A stretch of 64,000 nucleotides of DNA from Phenylobacterium sp. (lineage in GTDB: Bacteria > Pseudomonadota > Alphaproteobacteria > Caulobacterales > Caulobacteraceae). Below are positions 1 to 8,150 of this stretch, piece after piece. A program made the position numbers and the translations under genes. The DNA is taken from NCBI RefSeq assembly GCF_004799515.1, contig NZ_SSMX01000026.1, positions 372,001-436,000 of the forward strand. The letters are read 5' to 3'. The notes under the pieces were generated by a model. The model saw only the letters and a program-made list of their open reading frames with translations, did no database searches and was not told the origin of the DNA. Each line of letters opens with the position of its first letter. Positions within the stretch are counted from its first letter, which is position 1.

Positions 1-1
1 C

Positions 2-136
2 GACACCAACGCCGACGCCCAGTTCGTCCGTGTGCTGATGGCCCAGCTTCGCCAGAAGCTGGAAGCCGACCCGTCGAGCCCCGAGCTACTCGTCACTGAG
101 CCCGGCATCGGCTACCGCCTGCAGTGCGAGGAGTAG
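2..136 (+). CDS. KdpE-like OmpR-family response regulator, C-terminal end (partial)
   Basis: This is the last 44 codons of a gene that begins before the window. The residues form the end of an OmpR/PhoB-type winged-helix DNA-binding domain: a recognition helix with V-L-M-A-Q-L-R-Q-K-L-E, then the wing T-E-P-G-I-G-Y-R-L and a short tail. The Q-L-R-Q-K-L-E-x-D-P and T-E-P-G-I-G-Y-R-L wording is close to KdpE, the regulator of the high-affinity potassium pump KdpFABC. The receiver domain and any kdpD or kdpABC neighbours lie outside the window, so the KdpE assignment rests on this tail only. Confidence 0.72.
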   Translation, partial: DTNADAQFVRVLMAQLRQKLEADPSSPELLVTEPGIGYRLQCEE

Positions 137-189
137 GGCCGGCTGCGTCACCCGCGTTGACAGCGCTCCGCTGAGAAACCGCCGGCGGG

Positions 190-1725
190 TTGGAACGACC
201 TTGGCTGTGGCGGCTTACCCGGGATTGGGTAGGAGGCTGCGGCGTGTTGCTGGAACCGGGATCGACCTGCTGGCGGCGCGAGACGAGCGCGCGCGCGGCG
301 CTGATCATCGACATGGCGGACTATTTCGACGTCGCCATGGCCGCCATGCGCAAGGCCAAACACACCGTCCACCTGCTCAACTGGGCCTTCGAGCCGCAGA
401 CTTTGTTCCACCCGCAGCCCGGCTGCACGGGGCCTGAAGACGACCGCATCGCGAACTTCCTGAAGCGCTTGTCGAAGGACAACCCCGGCCTCGACGTCCG
501 CATCCTCTGCTGGCAGTCGGCCCTGCCGGTGGCCGCGACGCAGAACTGGTTCCCGCTGGCGGACCGCAAGGTCTTCGCCGGCAGCCAGGTCAAGTTCGTG
601 CTCGACGGCAAGCTGCCGATGGGCGCCTCGCACCACCAGAAGGCGATCGTCATCGACGACGCCATCGCCTTCTGCGGCGGCGGCGACATCGGGCCCGACC
701 GATGGGACACCGACCGGCACCTGGACGACGATCCCCGGCGCGAGAAGACGAAGCACGCCCACGGCAATTCGGAGAAGGACTTCGACAGCCGCCACGAGGT
801 GATGGGCCTCGTCGAGGGCGCGCCGGCGGAGGCGCTGGGCGTGCTGTTCCGCGAACGCTGGGCCCGCTGCACCGGCGAGACGCTGCCGGCGCCGCCGAAG
901 ACGCGGCCGGCGTGGCCCAGCCGGGTGACGCCGCAATTCCAGGGCGTGGAGGTCGGGCTTTCGCGCACGCACGGCGCCTGGAAAGGCCACCCGGAGGTCC
1001 GCGAGGTCGAGCGGCTGCACCTGGCCTCCATCGCCGCGGCCCAGCGCTGCATCTACATGGAGAACCAGTACTTCACCTCGCCGCTGATCGCCGCGGCGCT
1101 GGCGCAGCGCCTGAGCGAGCCGGACGGGCCCGAGGTCGTGCTGATCGGCACCGAGCATTCGCCGAGCTTCTTCGACCAGGCGACGATGGACCGCACGCGG
1201 GTTCGCTTCATCGAGAAGCTAAAGCGGGCCGACAAGCACGGCCGCTTCCAGGCCTACAGCCCGGTCACGACGCTTGGCCGGATCATCATCGTCCACGCCA
1301 AGCTTTCGATCATCGACGACCGGCTGCTGCGCATCGGCTCGGCCAACATCAACAACCGATCCATGGGGTTCGACACCGAGTGCGACCTGAGCTTCGAGGC
1401 GGCCGGCCGAGGCGGCGCCGGCGCCCGCGCCGAGATCGCCCGCCTGCGCACGCGCCTGCTCGCGCACTGGCTGGGCTGCGACGACGAGACCGTGGCGCGG
1501 TCGATCCAGAGGGCAGGGGGCGTCGGGGCCGGCCTGGAAGCCCTGCGCCTGGCCGGCTACGCCCGGCTGCGGCCCATCGAGCGGCCGCCGGTCGAAGGCG
1601 CCGCGGCGGTCATCGCGACCTATCACCTGGGCGACCCGTTCTCGTCCGCCGACAGCTGGCGGCCATGGCGGCGCAAGGCCATGTCGCAGAGCGCCGAGCG
1701 GCGGGGCCGCGACGCGGTGAAATGA
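190..1725 (+). CDS. Phospholipase D / cardiolipin synthase-type enzyme
   Basis: A 511-residue member of the phospholipase D superfamily, which transfers or hydrolyses phosphatidyl groups. Both HKD motifs are visible: H-H-Q-K-A-I-V-I-D-D in the first half and H-A-K-L-S-I-I-D-D followed by G-S-A-N-I-N-N-R-S in the second half. Between them is the E-N-Q-Y-F-T-S segment common in bacterial PLDs. No hydrophobic anchor is visible, so a soluble or peripheral enzyme is more likely than a ClsA-type membrane cardiolipin synthase. The open frame begins with a TTG at 190; a GTG at 244 is a possible later start, but the residues between them match the usual N-terminal P-G-x-T-C-W motif. An ExoD gene follows after 39 bp on the same strand. 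Confidence 0.85.
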   Translation: MERPWLWRLTRDWVGGCGVLLEPGSTCWRRETSARAALIIDMADYFDVAMAAMRKAKHTVHLLNWAFEPQTLFHPQPGCTGPEDDRIANFLKRLSKDNPGLDVRILCWQSALPVAATQNWFPLADRKVFAGSQVKFVLDGKLPMGASHHQKAIVIDDAIAFCGGGDIGPDRWDTDRHLDDDPRREKTKHAHGNSEKDFDSRHEVMGLVEGAPAEALGVLFRERWARCTGETLPAPPKTRPAWPSRVTPQFQGVEVGLSRTHGAWKGHPEVREVERLHLASIAAAQRCIYMENQYFTSPLIAAALAQRLSEPDGPEVVLIGTEHSPSFFDQATMDRTRVRFIEKLKRADKHGRFQAYSPVTTLGRIIIVHAKLSIIDDRLLRIGSANINNRSMGFDTECDLSFEAAGRGGAGARAEIARLRTRLLAHWLGCDDETVARSIQRAGGVGAGLEALRLAGYARLRPIERPPVEGAAAVIATYHLGDPFSSADSWRPWRRKAMSQSAERRGRDAVK

Positions 1726-1764
1726 CCGTCCGCTCCCGGCTCGTCAGGACCTAGGACCGACTGG

Positions 1765-2385
1765 ATGGCCGTTCCCCGCACGCGTTCCGCGCAATCCCTG
1801 TCCGGCGGCCTGGGCGTCCTGATGCGCAGCCGGAAGGCGCGGCTCAGCGTCGGCGAGATCGTCAAGCGGTTCGAGGGAACGAACGGGCTGGGGCCCGTGC
1901 TGTTCGTCCTGACGCTGCCCGTGCTCGTGCCCCTGCCGCCAGGCGCTTCGATGGTGCTGGCCCTGCCGCTGCTGGTCGTGGCGCCGCAGATCGCCCTCGG
2001 CCGAAGCAAGCTCTGGCTGCCGAAATGGCTCGCGGCGCGCACCCTGGACCACAAGCCGCTCGCCAAGATCATTAAACGCATCCTGCCCTTGCTGGAGCGT
2101 CTCGAAGCGCTCGGGCATGCGCGCCTGCGCCCGCTCAGCGGCGGCGCCGGGACCCGGCTGGTTGGCGTCGTCTGCACCGTGCTGGCCCTGGTGCTCGTCC
2201 TGCCCATCCCCTTCGCCAACCTGTTCCCGGCGCTCGCGCTCGGGATGTTCGCCCTGGGCCTGACGCGGCGCGACGGGCTGATGGTGCTGGCCGGCTACGG
2301 CTTCGTCGGCGTGCAGGGTGTGATCATCTACCTGGGCGCGCACGGCGTCATGGCGATCGTCCATCACGTGGAGCGGATGCTCTGA
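1765..2385 (+). CDS. ExoD family membrane protein
   Basis: A 206-residue protein of the ExoD family, named after a Sinorhizobium gene affecting exopolysaccharide production and alkali tolerance. The family signature is visible: R-L-S-V-G-E-I-V near the start, then P-V-L-V-P-L-P-P-G before a hydrophobic segment, and a second and third hydrophobic stretch at about residues 130-165 and 175-200 containing L-P-I-P-F-A-N. It is an integral inner-membrane protein whose molecular activity is not established. It lies just downstream of the PLD-type gene on the same strand, so the two may be cotranscribed and may both affect the envelope; this link is inferred. Confidence 0.85.
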   Translation: MAVPRTRSAQSLSGGLGVLMRSRKARLSVGEIVKRFEGTNGLGPVLFVLTLPVLVPLPPGASMVLALPLLVVAPQIALGRSKLWLPKWLAARTLDHKPLAKIIKRILPLLERLEALGHARLRPLSGGAGTRLVGVVCTVLALVLVLPIPFANLFPALALGMFALGLTRRDGLMVLAGYGFVGVQGVIIYLGAHGVMAIVHHVERML

Positions 2386-2440
2386 CTCCGGCGGCGGCGC
2401 GGCGTCCGATCCCGACCCATCTGAGACATCGGGGCTCCGC

Positions 2441-3058
2441 CTACGAAGACCGCTTTGCTCGGCGAGGGTGGATCGTGTCGCCTCGGCTCAACATGTCCAC
2501 CAGCTCGGCGATCTTGGCGGCTCGCTTCTCCGGGGTTCTTGCTTGGTGCGCCCGATAGAGGATCGCGTAGCGGTTGGCCGAGTCCAGCGCATCGAACAGC
2601 GCCCGCGCCGCGGGTTCGGCGTCGAGTGCAGCCTCCAAATCGGCATCCGGCGCGGCCTTGCTCTGGCCGGCGTAAGCCGCCGCCCAGCGTCCATCCGCCT
2701 TTGCCTGGTCGACTTGCGCGCGCCCCCGAGGATGCAGGCGACCGGCCTGCTCCAGTTGTTCGACTTTCTGGCAATTGATCTGGGACCAGGCGCTTTTGGG
2801 CCGCCGCGGCGAGAAACGGGTTTTGAAATAGTGGGCATCCAGGCCGCCGAGTTGGCCGTCCACCCAGCCATATGCCAGCGCGCAATCTATTGCGTCCGAC
2901 TTGCTGACGGTCGGCTCCGGCGCGCCCTCTTTGGCGAACCGAAGCCAGGCTCCGGGAGATGTCTCCCCCTGCTCCTCCAGCCAGCGCCGCAGCGAATCCG
3001 CGTCGGCGAAAGTCAGAAGAGGAAGCTCATCTCGAGGCATGCCGGCTCCGTCCGACAT
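2441..3058 (-). CDS. YdeI/OmpD-associated family protein
   Basis: About 205 residues. The N-terminal half carries the L-R-x-W-L-E ... G-A-W-L-R-F-A-K-E-G, then D-A-I-D-C-A-L-A-Y-G-W-V-D-G-Q pattern of the YdeI or bacteriocin-protection family; the C-terminal part has the L-E-A-A-L-D-A-E-P-A-A-R-A-L-F-D-A-L and R-T-P-E-K-R-A-A-K-I-A-E-L motifs of the OmpD-associated domain. The biochemical role of this family is unknown. The start is uncertain: an ATG at 3058 is chosen, with a longer TTG form from 3088 and a shorter ATG form at about 3040. It is convergent with the upstream ExoD gene. Confidence 0.82.
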   Translation of the reverse strand: MSDGAGMPRDELPLLTFADADSLRRWLEEQGETSPGAWLRFAKEGAPEPTVSKSDAIDCALAYGWVDGQLGGLDAHYFKTRFSPRRPKSAWSQINCQKVEQLEQAGRLHPRGRAQVDQAKADGRWAAAYAGQSKAAPDADLEAALDAEPAARALFDALDSANRYAILYRAHQARTPEKRAAKIAELVDMLSRGDTIHPRRAKRSS

Positions 3059-3202
3059 TGTTGAGATCCCATCGGTAAGGCGCGTCAAGGCGCCGAATCA
3101 TACAGCCACGCACCCATAGCCGATGTTCAGCGGTCAGCTCGCCGGCGGAGCGGGGTTGACCGTCTCACCCTTTCCGGCCTTCGAAGGTTCCGCCTCCGCG
3201 GC

Positions 3203-3931
3203 TCAAACCAGGCTGCCGCCGCCGTCGACCCGCACGACCTGGCCGGTCACATAGGTGGCGCGCATGAGGTAGAGGTAGGCTTCGGCCGCCTCCTCGACGG
3301 TGCCGCCGCGCGGCAGCGGCAGGTTGGCGGTGAAGCCCTTGATCGTGGCCTCGCCCATGGTCTGCACCTGCTCGCTGATGATCAGGCCCAGGCAGACGGC
3401 GTTGACCCGGATAGGCGCCAGGTCGCGGGCGAGGCCCAGAGCCAGCCCTTCCGTCGTGTTGGCCGAGGCTGTGACCAGGGGCATGCCCGGCATGGGCCGG
3501 TGCGCCAGCATACCGCCGGTCAGAGTGATAGAGCCGTCCTTGGCGATCTGGCGGGTCGCGTGCTTCGCGGCCCGGGCCGCGCCCCAGAACCGCACCTCCA
3601 TGCGGGCCTTGCTGGCCTCGACGTCGAGATCGCGGGTCGGGCCGAACATGTGGCCCCAGTCGCCGGCGGTGAAGACCAGATGGTCGAACGGGCCCGCCGC
3701 CTCGAAGAAGCCGGCGACCGAGGCCTCGTCCTTCACGTCGACGGTTCGCCCCTTGGCGCCCTTCCCGTTGGCGATCTGGCCGAGCTTTTCGGCCGCCGCC
3801 TCGATCCGCGGGGCCTGGCTGGAGCCGACGAACACCTCGGCGCCGGCCTCCATCGCCGCGGCGGCCACGGCGAAGCCGACGCCCGAAGCGCCGCCGATCA
3901 CCACCACCTTTGCACCGTCCAGCTTCGCCAT
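3203..3931 (-). CDS. SDR-type oxidoreductase lacking the YxxxK motif
   Basis: A 242-residue Rossmann-fold protein of the short-chain dehydrogenase/reductase superfamily. The cofactor loop G-G-A-S-G-V-G is at residues 13-19, the D-V-K-D segment follows strand 3, and the C-terminal half has the I-R-V-N-A-V and Y-V-T-G-Q-V-V-R-V-D-G-G elements. Where classical members have the catalytic Y-x-x-x-K before the E-G-L helix, this protein reads L-V-T-A-S-A-N-T-T-E-G-L, so both the tyrosine and the lysine are absent. It may be a divergent SDR with another proton relay, or a non-catalytic NAD(P)-binding protein. An 18-bp perfect palindrome lies 63 bp upstream of the start. Confidence 0.85.
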   Translation of the reverse strand: MAKLDGAKVVVIGGASGVGFAVAAAAMEAGAEVFVGSSQAPRIEAAAEKLGQIANGKGAKGRTVDVKDEASVAGFFEAAGPFDHLVFTAGDWGHMFGPTRDLDVEASKARMEVRFWGAARAAKHATRQIAKDGSITLTGGMLAHRPMPGMPLVTASANTTEGLALGLARDLAPIRVNAVCLGLIISEQVQTMGEATIKGFTANLPLPRGGTVEEAAEAYLYLMRATYVTGQVVRVDGGGSLV

Positions 3932-3993
3932 GGTCCGACTCCCTATGCGTTCAGGAAGAGGTAGTCGTCGCGGCGAGCCGGAAAAAGGCGGGA

Positions 3994-4011
3994 GCCTATA
4001 CCGGTATAGGC
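3994..4011. promoter_or_regulatory. 18-bp perfect palindrome upstream of the SDR gene
   Basis: GCCTATACCGGTATAGGC is a perfect inverted repeat 63 bp upstream of the SDR start codon on the minus strand, between it and the end of the next gene. Its length, central symmetry and promoter-proximal position suit a dimeric repressor or MerR-type operator. The regulator is not identified. Confidence 0.5.
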
Positions 4012-4037
4012 GCTACCCCCCGGGGAGCGGCGGAACT

Positions 4038-4673
4038 TCAAAAGGGTACGGCGCAGCCGACGCCCAGCTCAGCGCCGACGGCGCCTCCGTAACGCCCTCC
4101 CGGTCCTGGCGCTGCGTCGCCGGCGGCGCGCGCCTTGCAGCCGTTGGTCGGCTTTCGCTGCAAGTAGGGCTCAGGGGCGGCGGTGAAGACGCCGTGGAGA
4201 TCGAAGTTCAGCTTCGGCCCTGGCGCAGCCCGGCCGGGGATCGTCCCGGCGGCGGCCTGCTCCTCGCATTTCCTGCGCTCGTCCGGGGTCAGGGCCAGCA
4301 GCGCGGCATGCTGGCAGCCAAGGAGGCCGCGCAGTGTGGCGCGCACGCCGCTTCGCTCATCTTCGTGTGGGGTGTCCTGGGCTGGGAGGGCTTCGGCCGG
4401 CGCCGGGGCCGTAGACGGATGCGGGATCGGGCGGTCGGCCTTGACGTGGGCCGCTCCGGTGGATCGGTCTTTGGCGAGACTGGGCTCGGGAGCTGTCGGC
4501 CGATGATGCGGGCGCGGCGTGAGCAGCAGGTTGATGCTCGGCGCCTCGGCCAGACGTCGCGTGTCTCCCAGCTTCCACAGGAGAAGCGCGAGAAACAGGG
4601 CGTGGGCGACAAGGGCTATGCTGATCGCCAACCCGCGACCGCTGGCGCCGACGGTCCGCGGTTGGGAGCCCAT
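4038..4673 (-). CDS. Hypothetical single-pass membrane protein with TonB-like layout
   Basis: About 211 residues when started at the ATG at 4673. A single hydrophobic segment lies near the N terminus (G-L-A-I-S-I-A-L-V-A-H-A-L-F-L-A-L-L-L-W), followed by a proline- and alanine-rich linker and a conserved-looking patch with R-G-L-L-G-C-Q-H-A-A-L-L-A-L-T-P-D-E-R-R-K-C-E-E. The layout recalls TonB-like or periplasm-facing anchored proteins, but no TonB C-terminal domain is recognisable. The two cysteines in the C-terminal patch could pair in the periplasm. The function is unknown. Confidence 0.65.
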   Translation of the reverse strand: MGSQPRTVGASGRGLAISIALVAHALFLALLLWKLGDTRRLAEAPSINLLLTPRPHHRPTAPEPSLAKDRSTGAAHVKADRPIPHPSTAPAPAEALPAQDTPHEDERSGVRATLRGLLGCQHAALLALTPDERRKCEEQAAAGTIPGRAAPGPKLNFDLHGVFTAAPEPYLQRKPTNGCKARAAGDAAPGPGGRYGGAVGAELGVGCAVPF

Positions 4674-4780
4674 TTGCCAGCCCTGACGGCAGTTCAAGCG
4701 CCGCCAAATCTTCGGCTTCGCTTGTCAAAATTGAGGCCCCTAGCCGGGCCGCCTTCCACCCTCGAGGCGATGGGCTGAGT

Positions 4781-5179
4781 TCAAGTGACGGGCTCCGGCG
4801 GCTCGCCGGCGTAGGGCGCCGGCTGGCGGACGCCGAACAGGTTGCCGAACGGGTCGAGCAGCTGACAAAGGCGCTCGTGGGTGAAGACGGTCTTGGGGCC
4901 GCGATGGGCGACGGCGCCGTGCTTGGTCCATTCGGCGACCACCTGGTCGACGTCGGGCACCGTCCAATAGGCGGCGACCCCAGAGGGTCCCTTGTCGTTC
5001 AGCTCATCGATCTTGTGGATGGTGAGACGGGTTCCGTCGATGTCGAAGGCGGCCAGCGCGCCGCCCGCGATCACCGGCTCGCGGCCCAGGCGGTCCGAAT
5101 ACCACTTCACCGCTTCGTCGAACCGCTCGACGAAATAGAAGATGTTGCCGATCGGGCCGAGGGGCATCTGATCCGCCAT
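4781..5179 (-). CDS. VOC family (glyoxalase/bleomycin-resistance fold) protein
   Basis: About 132 residues with the two beta-alpha-beta-beta-beta modules of the vicinal oxygen chelate fold. The first module reads G-N-I-F-Y-F-V-E-R-F-D-E-A-V-K-W-Y-S-D-R-L-G; the second ends with L-L-D-P-F-G-N-L-F-G-V, the usual end of a VOC domain. It is probably a cytosolic metal-binding enzyme or ligand-binding protein; the substrate cannot be told. The start is placed at the ATG at 5179, after a longer form from 5197. A cysteine precedes the L-L-D-P-F-G-N segment. Confidence 0.85.
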   Translation of the reverse strand: MADQMPLGPIGNIFYFVERFDEAVKWYSDRLGREPVIAGGALAAFDIDGTRLTIHKIDELNDKGPSGVAAYWTVPDVDQVVAEWTKHGAVAHRGPKTVFTHERLCQLLDPFGNLFGVRQPAPYAGEPPEPVT

Positions 5180-5230
5180 GACGTCTCTCCCAGGCATTGC
5201 TGAAATGGTTTGAACCGTGTCGGGCGCCCG

Positions 5231-5668
5231 TTAGGTCCAGCCGGGCGGCAGGAGCTGCACGGACGCCAGCGCCGGGCCGCCCCTGGGCGAGCGGCCGGCG
5301 ATGTGCGCCACCAGCCGTGCGCCGGGCGCGAGCGCCGCGATCGCCTCCAAACCGATGCCGCCCAGCGGGACCTTGACCCGGCCGGCCCACTCGGAATCCG
5401 CCTGGCCGGCATAGCGGCCCACCGACAGATAGGCGAACCGCGCCTCTGGCGGACCTTGGACATAGGCGCCCAGCAGCCGGGGCCGCCCGTCCGGCAAGCG
5501 GCCGTCCACCGTCACCTCCAGATCGAAGGCGACCGCCTGCGCCGACCGGCTTGCGGGTGGGGCGAGCGCGGCCTTGGCGGCCTTGCCCCGCTGCAGGGCG
5601 ATGGCGAGCCCGGGCAGGGGGTCGGCGACCACGATGCGGAGCGGCAGGTCGAAGCGCTCAGACGGCAT
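5231..5668 (-). CDS. DUF5990 family protein
   Basis: A 145-residue protein with the pattern L-R-I-V-V-A-D-P-L-P-G-L-A-I-A-L-Q-R-G-K at the N terminus, followed by D-L-E-V-T-V and G-P-P-E-A-R-F-A-Y-L-S-V-G-R-Y-A-G-Q, which I recognise as DUF5990. The family has no assigned activity. The start codon overlaps the last 11 bp of the ankyrin-repeat gene upstream, which suggests a two-gene operon with translational coupling. Confidence 0.75.
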   Translation of the reverse strand: MPSERFDLPLRIVVADPLPGLAIALQRGKAAKAALAPPASRSAQAVAFDLEVTVDGRLPDGRPRLLGAYVQGPPEARFAYLSVGRYAGQADSEWAGRVKVPLGGIGLEAIAALAPGARLVAHIAGRSPRGGPALASVQLLPPGWT

Positions 5669-7340
5669 GGCGGGGACCCTCCATCAGCTCGGCCGCCTCG
5701 TCCAGACCGCGGGCGCGGGCGGCGTCGGCGGGGGTGCGGCCGTTCGCGTCGCGGACCGTGGGGTCGGCCCCGTGGGCGATCAGCCGGCGCGCGACCTCGG
5801 CGGCGGCGTCCTCGTCGTCGGGCAAACAATAGAGCGGCGTCGGGGAGTCGTCCTCCGCCAGCCGCTGGTTGGCGAGGGCGGGTTCGGCCTTCAGGACGGC
5901 CTCGAGCCGCTCGAAGGCCGCCAGCCGGGCGAGGGCGCGCACGTCGCGGCTGATTGGGAGCAGGCGCTCGAAGAGCTGCGGGCGGCCCAGCGCCACGGCC
6001 CAGCTCAAGGCCGTGCCCCGCCATTTCCGGTCCCGGAGGTTGGGGTCTGCGCCGGCGTCCAGCAGCCGGTCCACGGCCGCCGGCGAGCCCGACTGCACCG
6101 CCCGGTGCAGCGGGCTGATCCCATCGTCGTCGAGGCCGTGCGCATCGGCGCCGAGCTCCAGCAAGAGGCCGACCGACTCCGCGTCGCCGAACATGGCCGC
6201 GGCCAGCAGCGGCGCCGGATGACGCAGGAGCGCGGGGTCGGCGGCCGCCAGCGCCCGAACGGCGGGCGCGTCATGGCGCCGGCACGCCGCCTGGAAGGCC
6301 TCGGCCCCGGTCAGTTCCACCGGCCGCGCGCCGCGCCGCTCGAGCAGCCCCTGGAGGTCCAGGAAGCCGGAGAGCTGGGCCACCGCGTGCAGGGGCTGTT
6401 TGGCATAGGCGTGGTGGGTGTTCGGGTCCGCGCCGCGGTCGAGCAGCCACTCCGCGCGGACGCGCTCGTCCTGCCCCACCGCATTGCCCAGGAGGTAGTC
6501 GAGGGTCGACAGGCCGAAGCCGTGCCCGAGGCTGGCCTCGCCGTCGGTGCGCCACCGGCCGAGCTGGCCGCTGGCCTCGCAGTGACGCCAAAGCAGATCG
6601 TACCAGTAGAGCGGTTCGACCAGCGGCTCGCCGACGATGGAGACGTTGTAGAGCGTCTGGATGTCGAACGGGTCCGCACCGGCCGAGATCAGCAGCTCCA
6701 CCAGTTCCGTGGCCTGGGCGTGGCTGGGCCTTGCGCCTTCGCCCAGCCGAACCGCGCCGGTCAGGACCTTGAACGGGATGCCCCAGCCGTCGTCGAAGGC
6801 GAAGTTCGGATCGGCGCCGGCGTCCAGCAGGCGCCGGGCGATGGCGAGCGCGTTGACCTCGTCGAGCCGGCTGTAGGTCACGTAGGCGAGCGCGGTCCAG
6901 GCGCGCGGCCCGCCGGTCCGCAGGGCCGCTTGCGGGTCGGCCGCGAGCCGCCGTTCGACCTCGCCGAGATCGCCGCAGGCCGCCGCCGTGAACAGGCTGT
7001 CCGTGGCGATCTGGGGGTAGCGCGCCAGGATCCGGCGCGCGGCGGAGAGGTCGCCGTCCCAGCCATGGCGCAGGAGCTGGTCCACCCGCTCCGCATGGGT
7101 CTTGCGGTCGAGCGCCAGGTCGTCGAGGGCGGCCTTGAGGGCGATCCAGCTCGGCTGGCCGTATTCCACGGCGAGCGCGTGCTGAAGGTCGCGCAGGGCG
7201 GGCGCCGCCGGCGCCTTGGGCCAGGCGGCGTCGAGCCGGCTACGCGCGGCGGGGTCGCCGGCGCGCAGCGATTTCAGCCAGCGCTTGGCGTCTTTCCTGA
7301 GGGTGTCGAGACGTGTTCTGGCCGTGAGTTTGCGGCGCAT
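5658..7340 (-). CDS. Ankyrin-repeat protein
   Basis: A 560-residue cytosolic protein made largely of ankyrin repeats. Repeats are clear at D-D-D-G-I-S-P-L-H-R-A-V-Q-S-G, A-V-D-R-L-L-D-A-G-A-D-P-N-L-R-D and, at the C-terminal end, L-I-A-H-G-A-D-P-T-V-R-D-A-N-G-R-T-P-A-D-A-A. The N-terminal 60 residues form a charged helical region (L-R-K-D-A-K-R-W-L-K-S-L-R) also seen in other proteobacterial ankyrin proteins. Ankyrin repeats bind partner proteins; the partner is unknown. The gene is followed by an overlapping DUF5990 gene, and an inverted repeat with 9-bp arms lies upstream of its start. Confidence 0.88.
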   Translation of the reverse strand: MRRKLTARTRLDTLRKDAKRWLKSLRAGDPAARSRLDAAWPKAPAAPALRDLQHALAVEYGQPSWIALKAALDDLALDRKTHAERVDQLLRHGWDGDLSAARRILARYPQIATDSLFTAAACGDLGEVERRLAADPQAALRTGGPRAWTALAYVTYSRLDEVNALAIARRLLDAGADPNFAFDDGWGIPFKVLTGAVRLGEGARPSHAQATELVELLISAGADPFDIQTLYNVSIVGEPLVEPLYWYDLLWRHCEASGQLGRWRTDGEASLGHGFGLSTLDYLLGNAVGQDERVRAEWLLDRGADPNTHHAYAKQPLHAVAQLSGFLDLQGLLERRGARPVELTGAEAFQAACRRHDAPAVRALAAADPALLRHPAPLLAAAMFGDAESVGLLLELGADAHGLDDDGISPLHRAVQSGSPAAVDRLLDAGADPNLRDRKWRGTALSWAVALGRPQLFERLLPISRDVRALARLAAFERLEAVLKAEPALANQRLAEDDSPTPLYCLPDDEDAAAEVARRLIAHGADPTVRDANGRTPADAARARGLDEAAELMEGPRHAV

Positions 7341-7372
7341 TGAGAACCTTCCTTCCCATCGCCAGACGTCCG

Positions 7373-7403
7373 CTTACGAAAGGCCGGAAGAAGGTTTCGT
7401 AAG
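7373..7403. promoter_or_regulatory. Inverted repeat upstream of the ankyrin gene
   Basis: CTTACGAAA at 7373-7381 and TTTCGTAAG at 7395-7403 form perfect 9-bp arms around a 13-bp spacer, 33-63 bp upstream of the ankyrin start. It could be an operator. The rest of this 237-bp intergenic stretch (7341-7577) shows nothing else I can name. Confidence 0.4.
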
Positions 7404-7577
7404 ATAGAGGTGAGGCTGGATGGGAGCCGGCTCCCTTGCCGCGGACAGGCGGCGCTCCAGAGGCGCGCTGCCGCAAGGAATGCGAAAGTCCGGCGGCGTT
7501 GTCAATCGCGGCCAGGGGCTCCGGTCCCGCTGGAAACCCGGCGCCGACCGCCGGGCGGAGGCGCGGGAAAAAGGGGC

Positions 7578-7979
7578 CTAGACCTCATGCTCCAGCGGCA
7601 GCTCCGCCAGGGCGAGCGCCCAGGGGTGGCGGCGCTCTTCGTAGACGGAGACACGCGGCGGCGGGAAGCCCGGATCGGCGAAGGCGCCCACCGCGACGGT
7701 CACGAAGCCGGGCAAGACGGCGGGCTCCCAGTAGACCGTCGAGGCGCATACCGGACAGAAGTTGAAGGTGGCGGACTGGCCGCTGTCGCCCGCCCGGGTC
7801 CAGGTCGCAGCGCGGCCCTCGATCGTCACAGCCTCGCGCGGAAAGCGCGCCTGCGTCCCGAAGACGCCGCCGGTGCGTTTCTGGCATTCGAGGCAATGGC
7901 AGATGGAGACGCGGACGGGCTCGCCCTCGCAGGTGAGGCGAAGCTGTCCGCAGCTACACGAGGCTGTTCGAGCGGTCAT
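7578..7979 (-). CDS. GFA family zinc-binding protein
   Basis: About 133 residues of the GFA (formerly glutathione-dependent formaldehyde-activating, DUF636) family. The zinc ligands are visible: C-S-C-G near the N terminus, C-H-C-L-E-C-Q-K about 25 residues later, and C-P-V-C-A-S in the C-terminal half. Only one family member was characterised as a formaldehyde-glutathione enzyme and that role has been questioned, so the activity is left open. The start is placed at the ATG at 7979, directly before T-A-R-T-A-S-C-S-C-G; an in-frame upstream extension lacks family similarity. It is divergent from the NTF2-like gene. Confidence 0.88.
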   Translation of the reverse strand: MTARTASCSCGQLRLTCEGEPVRVSICHCLECQKRTGGVFGTQARFPREAVTIEGRAATWTRAGDSGQSATFNFCPVCASTVYWEPAVLPGFVTVAVGAFADPGFPPPRVSVYEERRHPWALALAELPLEHEV

Positions 7980-8150
7980 GGCGCCTAGTTTCCGGAGATC
8001 GCGGGCGAGGACAACCGCGAAACATCGGTTGGGCGTTGGCGCCGAATTCAGTAGCGTGGCCGCCGCGAAGGACGCGGGGGCGCCCATGGATCGTCATGCC
8101 GCCCCCGGCGCGCGGGTCAGCCGTCCGCAGCCCGACGCCGTGAGGAGACC

